A stretch of DNA of 64,000 bases from Nitrobium sp046350935 (GTDB taxonomy: Bacteria; Nitrospirota; Thermodesulfovibrionia; Thermodesulfovibrionales; Dissulfurispiraceae). Below are positions 33,881 to 43,033 of the stretch, piece by piece. A model generated the notes under the pieces. That model made no database searches. It was not told the DNA's origin and was given only the letters and a program-made list of their open reading frames with translations. Every line of letters starts with the position of its first letter. The stretch's first letter is position 1. The stretch is from NCBI GenBank assembly GCA_046350935.1, contig JAXLZK010000016.1:11459-75458 (forward strand). Reading direction: 5' to 3'. A program made the translations under genes and the position numbers.

Positions 33881-34333
33881 ATGATCATTGATTCAATCGA
33901 AAACTTCCCGCGTTGCTGCGCTGCAGGGTCGCGGCTGCAGGCAGGGTTCGCCTTTCTTCTCGAAGGAAAGGGAGAGATGCCTGACGGCCGCTACGGGATC
34001 GACGGGGAGGACGTCTTCGCGCTGGTGCAGACGTATGCTACCGAAGCGCCCGACGAGAAGAGGTTCGAGGGGCACCGGAAGTATATCGATATTCACTATC
34101 TCCTCTCCGGAGGTGAGGAGATCGGATGGGCTCCGGCCCCCTCCCTCGAGCCTGCCGTATCCTACTCTGAAGAGAAAGATGTGCTCTTTTTCAGACAGGC
34201 TCCCGCTCCTTCCTCCCTGGCGCTCGTCCCCGGCGTCTTTGCACTCTTCTTCCCCGAAGACGCCCACAGGCCGGGAGGTATTCTCGGCGCCTCCTGCACC
34301 GTCAGAAAAATCGTGGTGAAGGTGCGGGTGTAA
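33881..34333 (+). CDS. YhcH/YjgK/YiaL-family protein (DUF386)
   Basis: A 150-residue cupin-like protein. RFEGHRKYIDIHYLLSGGEEIGWAP and the late FALFFPEDAHRPGG carry the conserved histidines and glutamates of the family, which binds a divalent metal. Relatives accompany sialic acid, beta-galactoside and other sugar catabolic genes, possibly as anomerases, but the exact activity is unproven. I use the ATG at 33881, five bases after AGGAGG; a GTG at 33863 in frame is upstream of that site. Its neighbours here are exoprotein genes, not a sugar operon. Confidence 0.88.
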   Translation: MIIDSIENFPRCCAAGSRLQAGFAFLLEGKGEMPDGRYGIDGEDVFALVQTYATEAPDEKRFEGHRKYIDIHYLLSGGEEIGWAPAPSLEPAVSYSEEKDVLFFRQAPAPSSLALVPGVFALFFPEDAHRPGGILGASCTVRKIVVKVRV

Positions 34334-34510
34334 CCGCCCTTTCGCCGGGAGTGTTTCCGTGCAGGAGGGTTCTACCAAAATGGGGTGCGGATAAGGTATT
34401 ATGTGGTAGGCGGGACGCATCAAACGCTTCGGCAGGACACCGACAGGAAGAAATTGCCCGCACAAGACGCCTTACCCAGTCAAATCCAAGGAAAAAAGGG
34501 GCAAAGGAAG

Positions 34511-34801
34511 ATGAAAGAGGGGAAAAAAGACAAAAGAGGTCACCGGCGCGAACCGCAACAAGATATGATTTCCTTTGCAGTGGTAGGTTCCTTTGACGGG
34601 CACAAAGAGTTTTTGCCCGAATCGGATATTAAAGGCTCCATCATCGACATGAGCGAAAACGGCGTCGGGATCCTCACCGACACCCTCCTTGAGCCGGGCA
34701 TGCTGCTGAAGTTCAAAAACTTCAAGGAGTCCTCAATGGGGGTCGTGATGTGGACTCTCAATTCGGGGAGCCGGTATCGCATCGGCTTGAAATTCGTATA
34801 G
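34511..34801 (+). CDS. PilZ domain protein
   Basis: A 96-residue single-domain protein. The c-di-GMP signature is RGHRR (RxxxR) near residue 11, followed by DMSENGVGI (DxSxxG), with the closing WTLNSGSRYRIGLKF strand. PilZ proteins bind cyclic di-GMP and control motility, exopolysaccharide or secretion. The ATG at 34511 has AAAGGAAG upstream; the longer frame from 34385 has no family match. It lies between the beta-helix/YhcH genes and the NtrC-type regulator of the secretion region. Confidence 0.88.
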   Translation: MKEGKKDKRGHRREPQQDMISFAVVGSFDGHKEFLPESDIKGSIIDMSENGVGILTDTLLEPGMLLKFKNFKESSMGVVMWTLNSGSRYRIGLKFV

Positions 34802-34905
34802 CGGTCGTCGAAAGCCGCTCCTCAGGAGCGATGCCCTGCCCGCCCTACGCCGGAAATACGGCAGGAGAGGGCGCCGTTACCGCCTTCCCTCCCCCGCCTT
34901 CTTAC

Positions 34906-36336
34906 TTACTTCCCCGGCGACTCTATCCCCAGCTTCTTGAGCCGGTACCGCAGGGTGTCCCTGGTAACATCGAGGAGCTTGGCCGCCTTCCTCTGATTGC
35001 CGTCCGAGAGCTTCAGGGCCGTCTTGATGAACTCCTCCTCCATTGCCCTGAGGGACAGGCCTGTATAGCTGCTGAAGCTGACAGGCTCCTCAGCATGGCT
35101 CTCCTCTCTCTTCTCCACCTGGCTCTCGTGCCTCTTTTGCGAGAGGACGGAGGAGGGGATGTCGTCCACATCTATTTCGTCGTCCTTGGACAGGATGACG
35201 AAGCGCTGCACGATGTTCTTCAGCTCCCGCACATTGCCCGGCCAGGGATACCCCTGCAGTATTTCGAGGGCCTGCGGGGTGATGCCCTTGGGAGTGCTGC
35301 GGTATTTCTCTCCGTAATACTTCAGGAAATGGTTGATAATAAGGGGGATATCCTCCCAGCGCTCGCGCAAAGGGGGCATCTCCACGGTCGCTACGTTGAG
35401 CCGGTAAAAGAGGTCCAGCCTGAACTTCTTGGCCTGTACGAGGTCGTGGAGATTGACGTTGGTGGCGGCGAAGATCCTCACGTCGGCATTGAGGTACTGC
35501 AGGCCGCCGATCCTTCTGAAGCGCCGCTCTTCGATCAGATCGAGGATCTTCGACTGCATCGGATAGGGCATGTCACCGATCTCGTCCAGGAACACGGTCC
35601 CGCCCTGCGCCATTTCGATAAGGCCTTTCTTGTCGCTCTTAGCATCGGTAAAGGCGCCCTTCTTGTAGCCGAAAAGCTCGCTCTCGATCAGGTGTTCGGG
35701 GATGTTGGAGCATCCTATCTCGACGAAAGGCTTGCCGCGGCGGGAGCTTAAATCGTGCATCTTCTTGCAAAGGGAGCTCTTGCCCGTTCCGCTTTCCCCT
35801 AAAACCAAGACCGTGACGTCGCTCTTCATGGCAAGCCGCTCCATGATACGGACGACCTCTTTCATCGTATCGCTGACAAAGACGAAATCATCCATATCGG
35901 ACGTCTTCACATAGGTGGAATTGTTCGCCCTGATGGAATTCAGGATTTTCCGCAGGGTCTCGAGATCCAGAGGCTTGATGAGATAATCGAAGGCCCCCAC
36001 CTTCATCGCCTCCACCGCTCCGCGGATGTCGGCATGCCCGGTGATAAGGATCGCGGCGATGTCGGAATTGATTTCCTTGACGGTCTTCAACAGCTCCAGC
36101 CCGTTGGAGTCGGGAAGCTGGATATCGAGGATGATGATGTCCGGGCTTTCCTCCTCGACAATTTTGAGGGCCTTGATCCCGGAGCTCACGGATACGGCGT
36201 TATATCCCTCCTCCTCGCAAAAGCTCCTCAGAGAGCATCGGATAGCGGATTCGTCGTCGACAATCAGCACTTTCGGGGAATTCTTGACGGAAAACTGTTC
36301 TGCCTGGCTGCTTACCTCTGAACTGCCGCGTATCAT
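34906..36336 (-). CDS. Sigma-54-dependent response regulator (NtrC family)
   Basis: A 476-residue regulator. A receiver domain (residues about 22-135) has D27/D28, phospho-acceptor D71 (IIILDIQLP) and a KP switch (YLIKPLD). The AAA+ domain carries Walker A GESGTGKSSLCKK, Walker B TVFLDEIGDM, and the sigma-54 contact loop as GAFTDA in place of GAFTGA. A Fis-type HTH ends the protein (NQRKAAKLLDVTRDTLRYRLKKLG). No sensor kinase lies beside it. A good sigma-54 promoter sits 3 kb away before the beta-helix gene, so that is a natural target. Upstream of the type II secretion cluster's end. Confidence 0.95.
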   Translation of the reverse strand: MIRGSSEVSSQAEQFSVKNSPKVLIVDDESAIRCSLRSFCEEEGYNAVSVSSGIKALKIVEEESPDIIILDIQLPDSNGLELLKTVKEINSDIAAILITGHADIRGAVEAMKVGAFDYLIKPLDLETLRKILNSIRANNSTYVKTSDMDDFVFVSDTMKEVVRIMERLAMKSDVTVLVLGESGTGKSSLCKKMHDLSSRRGKPFVEIGCSNIPEHLIESELFGYKKGAFTDAKSDKKGLIEMAQGGTVFLDEIGDMPYPMQSKILDLIEERRFRRIGGLQYLNADVRIFAATNVNLHDLVQAKKFRLDLFYRLNVATVEMPPLRERWEDIPLIINHFLKYYGEKYRSTPKGITPQALEILQGYPWPGNVRELKNIVQRFVILSKDDEIDVDDIPSSVLSQKRHESQVEKREESHAEEPVSFSSYTGLSLRAMEEEFIKTALKLSDGNQRKAAKLLDVTRDTLRYRLKKLGIESPGK

Positions 36337-36471
36337 AAGCTTCTCCCCCTGCCGGCACGCACAATTTGATAGAAAAACTATTCTTGCTGCATAGATACGT
36401 CAGTTGGACGGGATGTAAGTACCTTGGCTTATTTTACTCGATTCCTCCTTTCATTAGCAATTCTATAGCGC

Positions 36472-37191
36472 TCATTTTGTAAACCGAAAACCGACGCTGC
36501 CCGGGGTTGTTGCGCGGGAGGCGCCCGTGGCCGGGGACTGCGGAGGCGGTAGAGCGCGCACAGGGCGTTCGGCCCGCGCTGAGGGGGGGGGAGCGGAAGC
36601 AGGCGCCTCTTCCATCCGCCCTGCCTGAGAGGGGACGGGGGCAGGCGCGGCGGCTCCCGCCTCTGTCCTGTCCTTCTTGTTGTCCGGTGAAACGACCTTT
36701 ACCTCCACCCTGTCTTCGCCCCGCACCATCACCACACGTTCAGGAGTGATTTCCTGCACCGTATACCCGCTCAGGGAGTCCCCGATTTTCAGTGCGGTCT
36801 GCCTCTTGCCCCTCCCGGGGGTCGAACGGGGAGACTTCCTGTCCTCCATATAGGCAAGGCTCACCGCGCCCGTTACCAGAGTCCCGTAAAGGGAGAACTC
36901 CGGTTTCGGCAAAAGCTTCTCCTCTTTCTTCTCGACGGGAATCCTTCTCTCCGGGTGGAACAGATTCTGCTCAGCTATCACCGTATAGTCCATGGCGGGA
37001 GGGGCCTGCCGCTGTCCTTCCGCAGCCGGAGCTTCCCTTTGCGTGGAGGCGATCTTCTGCACCGGCAGGGGCTTGACGGCGATGGTGGCCGAAAAGAGCG
37101 GCAGCAGCAGCGAGCAGGTGAAAAACACGGCAGCGGCGGCCAGCAGAAGATTGAGGAGGGTAATGTGGCGTAAAAGCGCTGATGTCCGCAC
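36472..37191 (-). CDS. GspC-like inner-membrane type II secretion protein
   Basis: A 239-residue bitopic protein. One transmembrane helix (residues 10-35, LLNLLLAAAAVFFTCSLLLPLF), then YTVIAEQNLFHPER, which is the HR-domain lead-in of GspC/PilP-like proteins, then FSLYGTLVTGAVSLAYMEDR..LKIGDSLSGYTVQEI. The last 65 residues are Pro/Ala-rich with no PDZ domain. GspC links the inner-membrane platform to the secretin GspD. It is the last gene of the cluster, directly after gspM, an unusual place for C. Confidence 0.78.
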   Translation of the reverse strand: MRTSALLRHITLLNLLLAAAAVFFTCSLLLPLFSATIAVKPLPVQKIASTQREAPAAEGQRQAPPAMDYTVIAEQNLFHPERRIPVEKKEEKLLPKPEFSLYGTLVTGAVSLAYMEDRKSPRSTPGRGKRQTALKIGDSLSGYTVQEITPERVVMVRGEDRVEVKVVSPDNKKDRTEAGAAAPAPVPSQAGRMEEAPASAPPPSARAERPVRALPPPQSPATGASRATTPGSVGFRFTK

Positions 37192-37192
37192 C

Positions 37193-37852
37193 TTATTTCC
37201 CCCCGTATAAGCCGGAAACGTCCAGTTTGACCATGAGCTCCTTGGGCGTCTTGAAGTTCTTCACCCGCGCGTCCAGCTCCGTGATCGCCAGGAAGGGAGT
37301 CCTCGTTTCGAGAGAGTAGAGGATATCGCTCAGGGCCGCCGGATCGGGCACGCTGGCGTCGATGCTGATGCCGATGACCTTGAACCTGCTCAGAGGGTCG
37401 GATTTTGCATTCTTCACCCCTGGAGCGCCCTTCCCTTTTCCCCCGGCCATTCCGGACGAAAAACCGGGGGCTCCCCCCGCACCGGCAGGCGACTTGACCG
37501 CATCCTCCGGCTTCCCGATCCTTTCGCTCGAAAGGGCGCCCCCCCTTCCGGAAACGATGCCTTTCACCGTCTCCTGAAGGTTTGCAGAGGCCAGGGAGAC
37601 GGGCTCGCCCTCGATAAGCTTCGCCTTGTTCGCTTTCGCCTTCTCGGCTAGCACAGACAACTTCTTCTCCAGCTCCGGTTTTTCAGAGATAATGGCGATA
37701 TACTTCCGGAGCGTTGCGGTCTTTGCCGCCTGCTGCTCCTTTATGGACGACAGCTCCGCCCGGATTCCCAGATAGACGTACTGATACAACACCAGCCCGA
37801 GCAGAACGAGGAGAGCGGGGACCGCTGCGATCAAGGTTTTATTTCTTTTCAT
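37193..37852 (-). CDS. GspM-like type II secretion protein
   Basis: A 219-residue bitopic protein: a short cytoplasmic N-terminus, one transmembrane helix (LIAAVPALLVLLGLVLYQYVYLG), a coiled coil (residues about 30-75), and a periplasmic ferredoxin-like fold ending in TPFLAITELDARVKNF. This matches GspM/PilO. I use the ATG at 37852, preceded by GGAGGGAGAA. It overlaps the end of gspL by 14 bases and would partner GspL in the platform. A Gly/Pro/Lys-rich loop sits in the middle (about residues 118-145). Confidence 0.8.
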   Translation of the reverse strand: MKRNKTLIAAVPALLVLLGLVLYQYVYLGIRAELSSIKEQQAAKTATLRKYIAIISEKPELEKKLSVLAEKAKANKAKLIEGEPVSLASANLQETVKGIVSGRGGALSSERIGKPEDAVKSPAGAGGAPGFSSGMAGGKGKGAPGVKNAKSDPLSRFKVIGISIDASVPDPAALSDILYSLETRTPFLAITELDARVKNFKTPKELMVKLDVSGLYGGK

Positions 37853-39356
37853 TCTTTTCTCCCTCCAGTTCCATTTTGATCTGAAATCTGTCCATGTTCT
37901 GCCGGGCATCCCGGAAAGTGGGGGAGGAAAACTCCACCTTCCTGAAATACCGGGACGCCTCCAGCTTGGGGATGAGCACCGTTGCTGACGGCGCGTACCC
38001 TTCAATGTTTATCTGAGCCCCGGCGATCCTGACCCGTGTAAGCCATGCCGTGGGGGGCATCACGATCGTAAGCTCCTTGAGAATATTCAGAGAGAGGGGT
38101 TGCTCGTTCCTGAAGCCGTCCACAAAGGCAATCTCGCGCTGCAACGTCTCGATCTGCCTTTTCAGGTCTTCCACAGCCGCCACTTCTTTCTTGCGCAGCG
38201 CGATCTGCTTTTCGATCTCGAGGAGGCGCTGATTTTCTATCTTGATCGGCATAAGGAGGTAGACTCCGATCAGGGCGGCGATCCCGAGCAGCAACAGCGC
38301 AGTCAGGGCGAAGGGGGTCTGCTCCCGCCGGACAACCCCCTTCCGGAGCAGGTCGAACCCCTTCGAGCCGGGCAGGAGCATGTCCATCGCCGCCCCTGCC
38401 GCAGCAGCAGGGATCTCCCTGAACGCCCCGGAGCCGCCGATGCGCGTCTCTATCCCCTCGATAACCCTGACGCTGCCTCTTCCCCGCTGCTTCAGTCTTT
38501 CCTTCAGGGCGGCGGTGCCCCCCCGGAACGAGAGGAGCCTTTTCGGCTGAGGAGTATCCTTGAGGAGCCCTGCTGCGAGAGAGGTCATTTCCTCTTCAAC
38601 AGCCGCGGCGCGGTGGCCGTCCTCCGGCTGGGAAAAACCTGCCGAGATGCTCTTCGCCAGAATGCCCTTTACGACGGCTCCTCCCCGGAAGCCCTCGTCG
38701 TCCACCTCCATGAAGACGAAAGTCTCCTCTCCGGAGAGGTAACGGAACAGGGAAGACGTGCCGGAAAGGTCGAAAGAGACCCGCGCAACCTGCACGCCGG
38801 CCTCCTTCAAAGCGCCGAGATAGCCGTTCAGCGCCGCCGCTTTTGTCGCCGCGATACAGAGAGAGATCCTTTCCCCGTTCTCCTCCACTACCCGATAGTC
38901 GTAAAAAGCCTCATCGGCGCTGAAGGGAATAAACCGGTCCAGCTCGTAGGAGACCGCAGCGGAAAGGTTTTCCGCCACGGAAGCCGGCAATTCCGCCGTC
39001 TTCACCACCACCCATTGCTTGGGAAGGGAGAGCACGACAGCCGCCTTCCCCGCCCGCATCTCCCGCACTGCGTGGGCAGCGGACGAGGCGACCTCCTCGG
39101 GTTTCGGATAGCTCTTCCCCGAAAAATCGTAGTTGCGGTATCCCCTCACCCGATACCGGGAGAGAAAGCGCGAAGCGTGGGTACAGACAACGCGCCCTTG
39201 CTCGATTCCGATACACAGGCAGGAGGCGGGAGCAACGGTTTCATCCGCGGGGCTGAAGGTAAGGATCTTCCAGAGCGGCCTTGCCGCCCTCTTCAGTTCC
39301 GTAATCGTCCTGGCGGACACCTCCGCCACCCTGTCCAATGCTACTGCTCGTGCCAT
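37839..39356 (-). CDS. GspL-like type II secretion protein (PilM-PilN type)
   Basis: A 505-residue protein. The N-terminal two thirds are an actin-like (PilM) cytoplasmic domain, with AAVSYELDRFIPF and the LCIAATKAAAL strand. One transmembrane helix (LTALLLLGIAALIGVYLLMPI, about residue 355) is followed by a coiled coil and a PilN-like periplasmic domain (LKELTIVMPPTAWLTRVRI). GspL recruits the ATPase GspE to the membrane. It overlaps gspK by 16 bases and gspM by 14. Confidence 0.88.
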   Translation of the reverse strand: MARAVALDRVAEVSARTITELKRAARPLWKILTFSPADETVAPASCLCIGIEQGRVVCTHASRFLSRYRVRGYRNYDFSGKSYPKPEEVASSAAHAVREMRAGKAAVVLSLPKQWVVVKTAELPASVAENLSAAVSYELDRFIPFSADEAFYDYRVVEENGERISLCIAATKAAALNGYLGALKEAGVQVARVSFDLSGTSSLFRYLSGEETFVFMEVDDEGFRGGAVVKGILAKSISAGFSQPEDGHRAAAVEEEMTSLAAGLLKDTPQPKRLLSFRGGTAALKERLKQRGRGSVRVIEGIETRIGGSGAFREIPAAAAGAAMDMLLPGSKGFDLLRKGVVRREQTPFALTALLLLGIAALIGVYLLMPIKIENQRLLEIEKQIALRKKEVAAVEDLKRQIETLQREIAFVDGFRNEQPLSLNILKELTIVMPPTAWLTRVRIAGAQINIEGYAPSATVLIPKLEASRYFRKVEFSSPTFRDARQNMDRFQIKMELEGEKNEKK

Positions 39357-40300
39357 TGTCGTATTTCCTCTGGGTTTTTGTAATAAATATATTTATAGGA
39401 ATCCCCGTCCAGCATCACGACGGCCTTTGCGGCGCTTCCCTTTTTGCGCCCCTTCTTCAGGCCCTCTGCTTCTATGGTATACACATTCCCTTCGCCCGTA
39501 TTCAGGTAGGGGCTCATGGTATTGTACTGCTCTCCCAGCAGGTCCCGTATCTCCTGCACCGACTTGATCTCCTGCGTCGCCCGGTAGTCCAGCACCGCGT
39601 CGGCCATTTCGGCGGTCATCCCGGGGACGGCCAGAAGCACCTCGCGGGGCGCTACATTGATATTGACGGCAGCGCTCCCGGAGTTGACGGTGATAAACTG
39701 CAGGAGCCCCTTCCTGTCGCCGCTCCCGTAAAGGAGGTCGGGAGTCACTCCCCTCACGAGCATCAGCTCCTCGAGGCTTTCAAAATTGGCATTCTTCGCC
39801 TTGTACGGATTCGGCAGGGCCGCATAGTAATCGTCCTCGGCCCCGTTAAGGCGATGAAGGTCGTCACTGTCTTTCCAATCCATAATAGAATCGACCGCGA
39901 TATCCAGCTCTTCCCCCTGGACCCCCAGGGCGGAAAAGAGGCCCCTGAGCAAAAGCTCGGGAGCGGAATTAATGTCCACTTTGCCGGACTCGCTCACCAC
40001 GCGCACCCGGAACGAGCCCTCCTTCGTCTCCGCGGTGTAGATGGTGCCGTCGGCCTTCCACGCAGCGGCATCCTTCTCTTCAGGGGAAATACTTCCGCTC
40101 TTCCGGTAGATGACTTCGACAATCCCCCTTTCGATCCCCGCTTCGGCCAGGAATTTTTGCTCCATGCCCTCTTTGAAGGAGAGGGTAGCATACGCCTCCG
40201 TGCGCAGCAGGTAGGAAAAAGAGAGTACGACGACCATCAGGATGGTCAGGACCCACATGACCATGATCAGGACGATTCCCTTTTCTCCCTTTGCGTCCAT
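39341..40300 (-). CDS. gspK: GspK minor pseudopilin
   Basis: A 319-residue minor pseudopilin. A short leader precedes the hydrophobic helix GIVLIMVMWVLTILMVVVLSF, typical of GspK, which lacks the E5 glutamate of other pseudopilins. The large globular part has the SAM-like helical repeats (INSAPELLLRGLFSALG, MDWKDSDDLHRLNGAEDDYY, NINVAPREVLLAVPGMTAEMADAVL). It caps the pseudopilus tip together with I and J. Confidence 0.92.
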   Translation of the reverse strand: MDAKGEKGIVLIMVMWVLTILMVVVLSFSYLLRTEAYATLSFKEGMEQKFLAEAGIERGIVEVIYRKSGSISPEEKDAAAWKADGTIYTAETKEGSFRVRVVSESGKVDINSAPELLLRGLFSALGVQGEELDIAVDSIMDWKDSDDLHRLNGAEDDYYAALPNPYKAKNANFESLEELMLVRGVTPDLLYGSGDRKGLLQFITVNSGSAAVNINVAPREVLLAVPGMTAEMADAVLDYRATQEIKSVQEIRDLLGEQYNTMSPYLNTGEGNVYTIEAEGLKKGRKKGSAAKAVVMLDGDSYKYIYYKNPEEIRQWHEQ

Positions 40301-40306
40301 TCCGCG

Positions 40307-40981
40307 TCACTCTCCGGCCGGAGCGTCCGTCTGTCCATCCGTCCGTACGACCGCCCCCGCTGCTTTCGCCGCCGCTCCCCGCCCCCGCACCGGGATGATG
40401 AGGGACAGGTCCATGGCGTCCCTGACGAGCTTTACCCGTATCTTCTCGGGGAGGCTTTCGGGGTCCGTCCATTGCTCCACCCAGGAGCCCTTCTCCTCGG
40501 CTGCCTCCCTGAAATAATACTCGAAGGAAATTTCCCGGACCCGCTCCAGGAGCACTGTTTCCCGCGTCGTATCCGTCCCGATGACGTTCTCCGAGACAGA
40601 GAGGGTCTGGCCTCCCTTTTCATCCGGTGCGACGCGGTAGGTCACCAGCACGCGGCCGAGCGGTCCGCTCCACAACGAGTAGTGGGAGGGAAACGCGAGC
40701 AGGGCATGCTCTCCCGTAAACCGGTACCGGACGCCGCCCGCTTCCGCTGCCTCCCCTGTTTCGATCAGGGCAAAGGCGGACTGGATCTGGGCGTCGAGGA
40801 GGCTGAGGGACGTTCGCATCCTCTCCAGCGCCTCCGCCTTCCTTTCTCCCGAGTCCACGGAGCGGAACCCCAACCGCATCGCCCCGGCGATAAGGACGAC
40901 CAGAATTCCGAGGATCGCGACGGCCAGCAGGAGCTCCAGAAGGGTAAAACCCCTTTGGCAGCCGGCGTACTCTTTTCTCAT
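40307..40981 (-). CDS. gspJ: GspJ minor pseudopilin
   Basis: A 224-residue pseudopilin: leader MRKEYAGCQRG, cleavage before FTLLELLLAVAILGILVVLIAGAM, then a large beta domain with YRVAPDEKGGQTLSVSENVIG. The glutamate at +5 is present. It overlaps the gspI stop by four bases (ATGA), a coupled pair. The C-terminal 30 residues are Ala/Gly-rich and variable. Confidence 0.9.
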   Translation of the reverse strand: MRKEYAGCQRGFTLLELLLAVAILGILVVLIAGAMRLGFRSVDSGERKAEALERMRTSLSLLDAQIQSAFALIETGEAAEAGGVRYRFTGEHALLAFPSHYSLWSGPLGRVLVTYRVAPDEKGGQTLSVSENVIGTDTTRETVLLERVREISFEYYFREAAEEKGSWVEQWTDPESLPEKIRVKLVRDAMDLSLIIPVRGRGAAAKAAGAVVRTDGQTDAPAGE

Positions 40982-41373
40982 ACCTTTCTCGCCACGGTCT
41001 TCATTGTGGTAAGGACGAAGGAGCGGTCCTTCGTTCCTTTCTTCCAGCGGAGGGTGAGGGAAACATCGAGCAACTGCACCGGCAGGCTCGCTATTCTGTC
41101 CTCTTCCCGCTTCTGCACCACTACGTCTACCCGATACCCGTCCTCCGTCCTGAAGCTCCAGGATTTTTCGGCGAGCTCCTCGTCGTCAAGGACCTCCCTC
41201 AGCAGCCCCTCCGCCCGCACCACCGCCGTACTATAGTCCTCGGAGGCGGAGAGAGAGCGCATATTGGCGGAAAACAACTGCATGACTACCAGGAGAGCAA
41301 TGCCGAGCACCCCGAGGGCCACCAGCACTTCAAGCAGGGTAAACCCTCCCTGGTGCAGCTCCGTTGTTTTCAT
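40978..41373 (-). CDS. gspI: GspI minor pseudopilin
   Basis: A 131-residue pseudopilin with leader MKTTELHQGG, then FTLLEVLVALGVLGIALLVVMQL with the +5 glutamate. The short globular part contains AVVRAEGLLREVLDDEE and a terminal SLTLRWKKGTKDRSFVLTT strand, as expected of GspI, which starts the tip complex. Overlaps gspJ. Confidence 0.9.
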   Translation of the reverse strand: MKTTELHQGGFTLLEVLVALGVLGIALLVVMQLFSANMRSLSASEDYSTAVVRAEGLLREVLDDEELAEKSWSFRTEDGYRVDVVVQKREEDRIASLPVQLLDVSLTLRWKKGTKDRSFVLTTMKTVARKV

Positions 41374-41390
41374 ACCGAATCCCCTCTCCC

Positions 41391-41825
41391 TTATTTCAGC
41401 CGCACCGCGCCCGCAACCGGGTCGGCTTCGATTCGGACCGTCCGCTTTTCGTTGGACACGATAATGGTCCCTGCATCGGCAGCCCCCATCGGCCTGAAAA
41501 CGACCCGGTACGTGCCGCTCCGCACCTCCCCGGCAAGGGGGGTTGCTATCCGGATGTCGATGTCGGCGGGAAAAGTGCGGAAGGCCTTGCCTTCGATTCC
41601 GTACCTCCTTGCGTCCAGGTCGAGGGAGAGCACCTGCTCCTCTCCGCTCATCAGCGCCAGAGACCGGGCGTGTTTAAGCGTGGCGACAATTTCCCTCGCG
41701 GTCGCATTCACCTTCGAGGCAGGAAGGGAGCTGCTCAGGGATACGGCCGCAATGCCGAGGAGGAGCGTTATAAGGAACAGGACGATCAGAAGCTCCAGCA
41801 GGGTAAAGCCTTTCTCCGTCCGCAT
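41391..41825 (-). CDS. gspH: GspH minor pseudopilin
   Basis: A 144-residue pseudopilin: leader MRTEKG, then FTLLELLIVLFLITLLLGIAAV with the +5 glutamate, and an ATAREIVATLKHARSLALMSGEE helix typical of GspH/FimT proteins. I start it at the ATG at 41825, preceded by GGGAGG; the frame stays open much further upstream only as a shadow of gspF. Last strands VRIEADPVAGAVRLK. Confidence 0.92.
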   Translation of the reverse strand: MRTEKGFTLLELLIVLFLITLLLGIAAVSLSSSLPASKVNATAREIVATLKHARSLALMSGEEQVLSLDLDARRYGIEGKAFRTFPADIDIRIATPLAGEVRSGTYRVVFRPMGAADAGTIIVSNEKRTVRIEADPVAGAVRLK

Positions 41826-41839
41826 CGCGCGTCCTCCCG

Positions 41840-43033
41840 TCAGAACGGCACCTCGGTGATGCTGAATATCGCCATCAGCATGGAGAGCACGATAAAACCG
41901 ATGACGACTCCCATGCCGAGAATCATTGCCGGTTCGATGAACCCGACAAACCTCTTTATAGCCGCCTTGAGGCTTTTTTCGTAGGTGGAGGCCACTTTCA
42001 GCAGCATGACATCCAGTTGCCCGGTCTCCTCTCCCACCTTGATCATGGACAGGGCAAGAGAGGGAAAAACTCCGGCATTGGACAGGGGGACCGCAATCCC
42101 CTTGCCCTCCTTGACCCCCTTTGAAACGCCGTCGATGGCTGAGGAGATGATCCGGTTGTTGATGACGTCCCGGGAGTTGTTCAACGCCTGAAGGAGGGGG
42201 ACCCCGCTCTTCAGAAGCGTGCCCAGCGTCCTGCAGAAACGGGCGGTTTCGAGTTTCACGATCACGCTCCCGAGCAGTTTCAGCTTCAGTGAATCCCACC
42301 GGAGCCGCCCCTCGTCGGTCCGGACATAGCTCCTCAGGACCAGATACCCACCGGTCAGCGCCAGCAGGACGCCCCACCAGTACGACTGCAGTGCAGTGCT
42401 GACAACGAGGAGCACCTGCGTGGGCACGGGAAGCGAAGTTCCCAGTTCCGAGAAAATAGCGGAGAACTTCGGGAGCACATAGGTCAGAAGGACGATAATG
42501 GAAAGCCCCCCGGTGGTCACCAGGATCGCCGGATAGATCATCGCCGAGAAAACGTGCTCCTTCAGCTCCTTCGTCGTCTCCAGAAATTCGTTGAGCTTGT
42601 CCAGTACGACGTCGAGCACCCCTCCCGCCTCTCCGGCGCGGATCATGTTTACATACAGCCGCGGGAATACCTCGGGTTGCTTCTGCAGGGCCTCTGAAAA
42701 GGCGCTCCCCTCCCTGACGGACTTCAGCACAGACTGGACGATGCCCTTCATTTCATTGCTTTCCGAGATTTCGGAGAGGATATTGAGGCTCCTGTCCAGG
42801 GGGAGGCCCGCCCCCAGGAGTGCGGAGAGCTCCGTGGTAAACGTAAGGAGGTCTCCGCGGGAAGAGCGGAGGGAAAGCCTTTTTCTGACGCTTCTCTTCG
42901 GCGCGTCAAGGGACAGGGGGATAATGCCGGTGGCCCGCAGCCTCTCCACGGCCGACCTTTCGTCCAAGGCCTCAATGACACCCTCCACCACAGCGCCTTC
43001 ACGGGTGGTGGCCCGATACGAGAAGAGGGTCAT
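41840..43033 (-). CDS. gspF: GspF inner-membrane platform protein
   Basis: A 397-residue protein with two cytoplasmic T2SSF domains and three transmembrane helices. N-terminal SYRATTREGAVVEGVIEA, LLTFTTELSALLGAGLPLDRSL and ARFCRTLGTLLKSGVPLLQAL are the two repeat signatures. It is the multi-pass core that contacts GspE and GspL. It overlaps gspE by one base (stop-start). Confidence 0.96.
   Translation of the reverse strand: MTLFSYRATTREGAVVEGVIEALDERSAVERLRATGIIPLSLDAPKRSVRKRLSLRSSRGDLLTFTTELSALLGAGLPLDRSLNILSEISESNEMKGIVQSVLKSVREGSAFSEALQKQPEVFPRLYVNMIRAGEAGGVLDVVLDKLNEFLETTKELKEHVFSAMIYPAILVTTGGLSIIVLLTYVLPKFSAIFSELGTSLPVPTQVLLVVSTALQSYWWGVLLALTGGYLVLRSYVRTDEGRLRWDSLKLKLLGSVIVKLETARFCRTLGTLLKSGVPLLQALNNSRDVINNRIISSAIDGVSKGVKEGKGIAVPLSNAGVFPSLALSMIKVGEETGQLDVMLLKVASTYEKSLKAAIKRFVGFIEPAMILGMGVVIGFIVLSMLMAIFSITEVPF

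Noticed and set aside
39338..41236. 632-codon open frame on the plus strand
   Set aside because: It is the antisense shadow of gspK, gspJ and gspI, which have clear pseudopilin motifs; its own translation is low-complexity R/P/H-rich with no domain.
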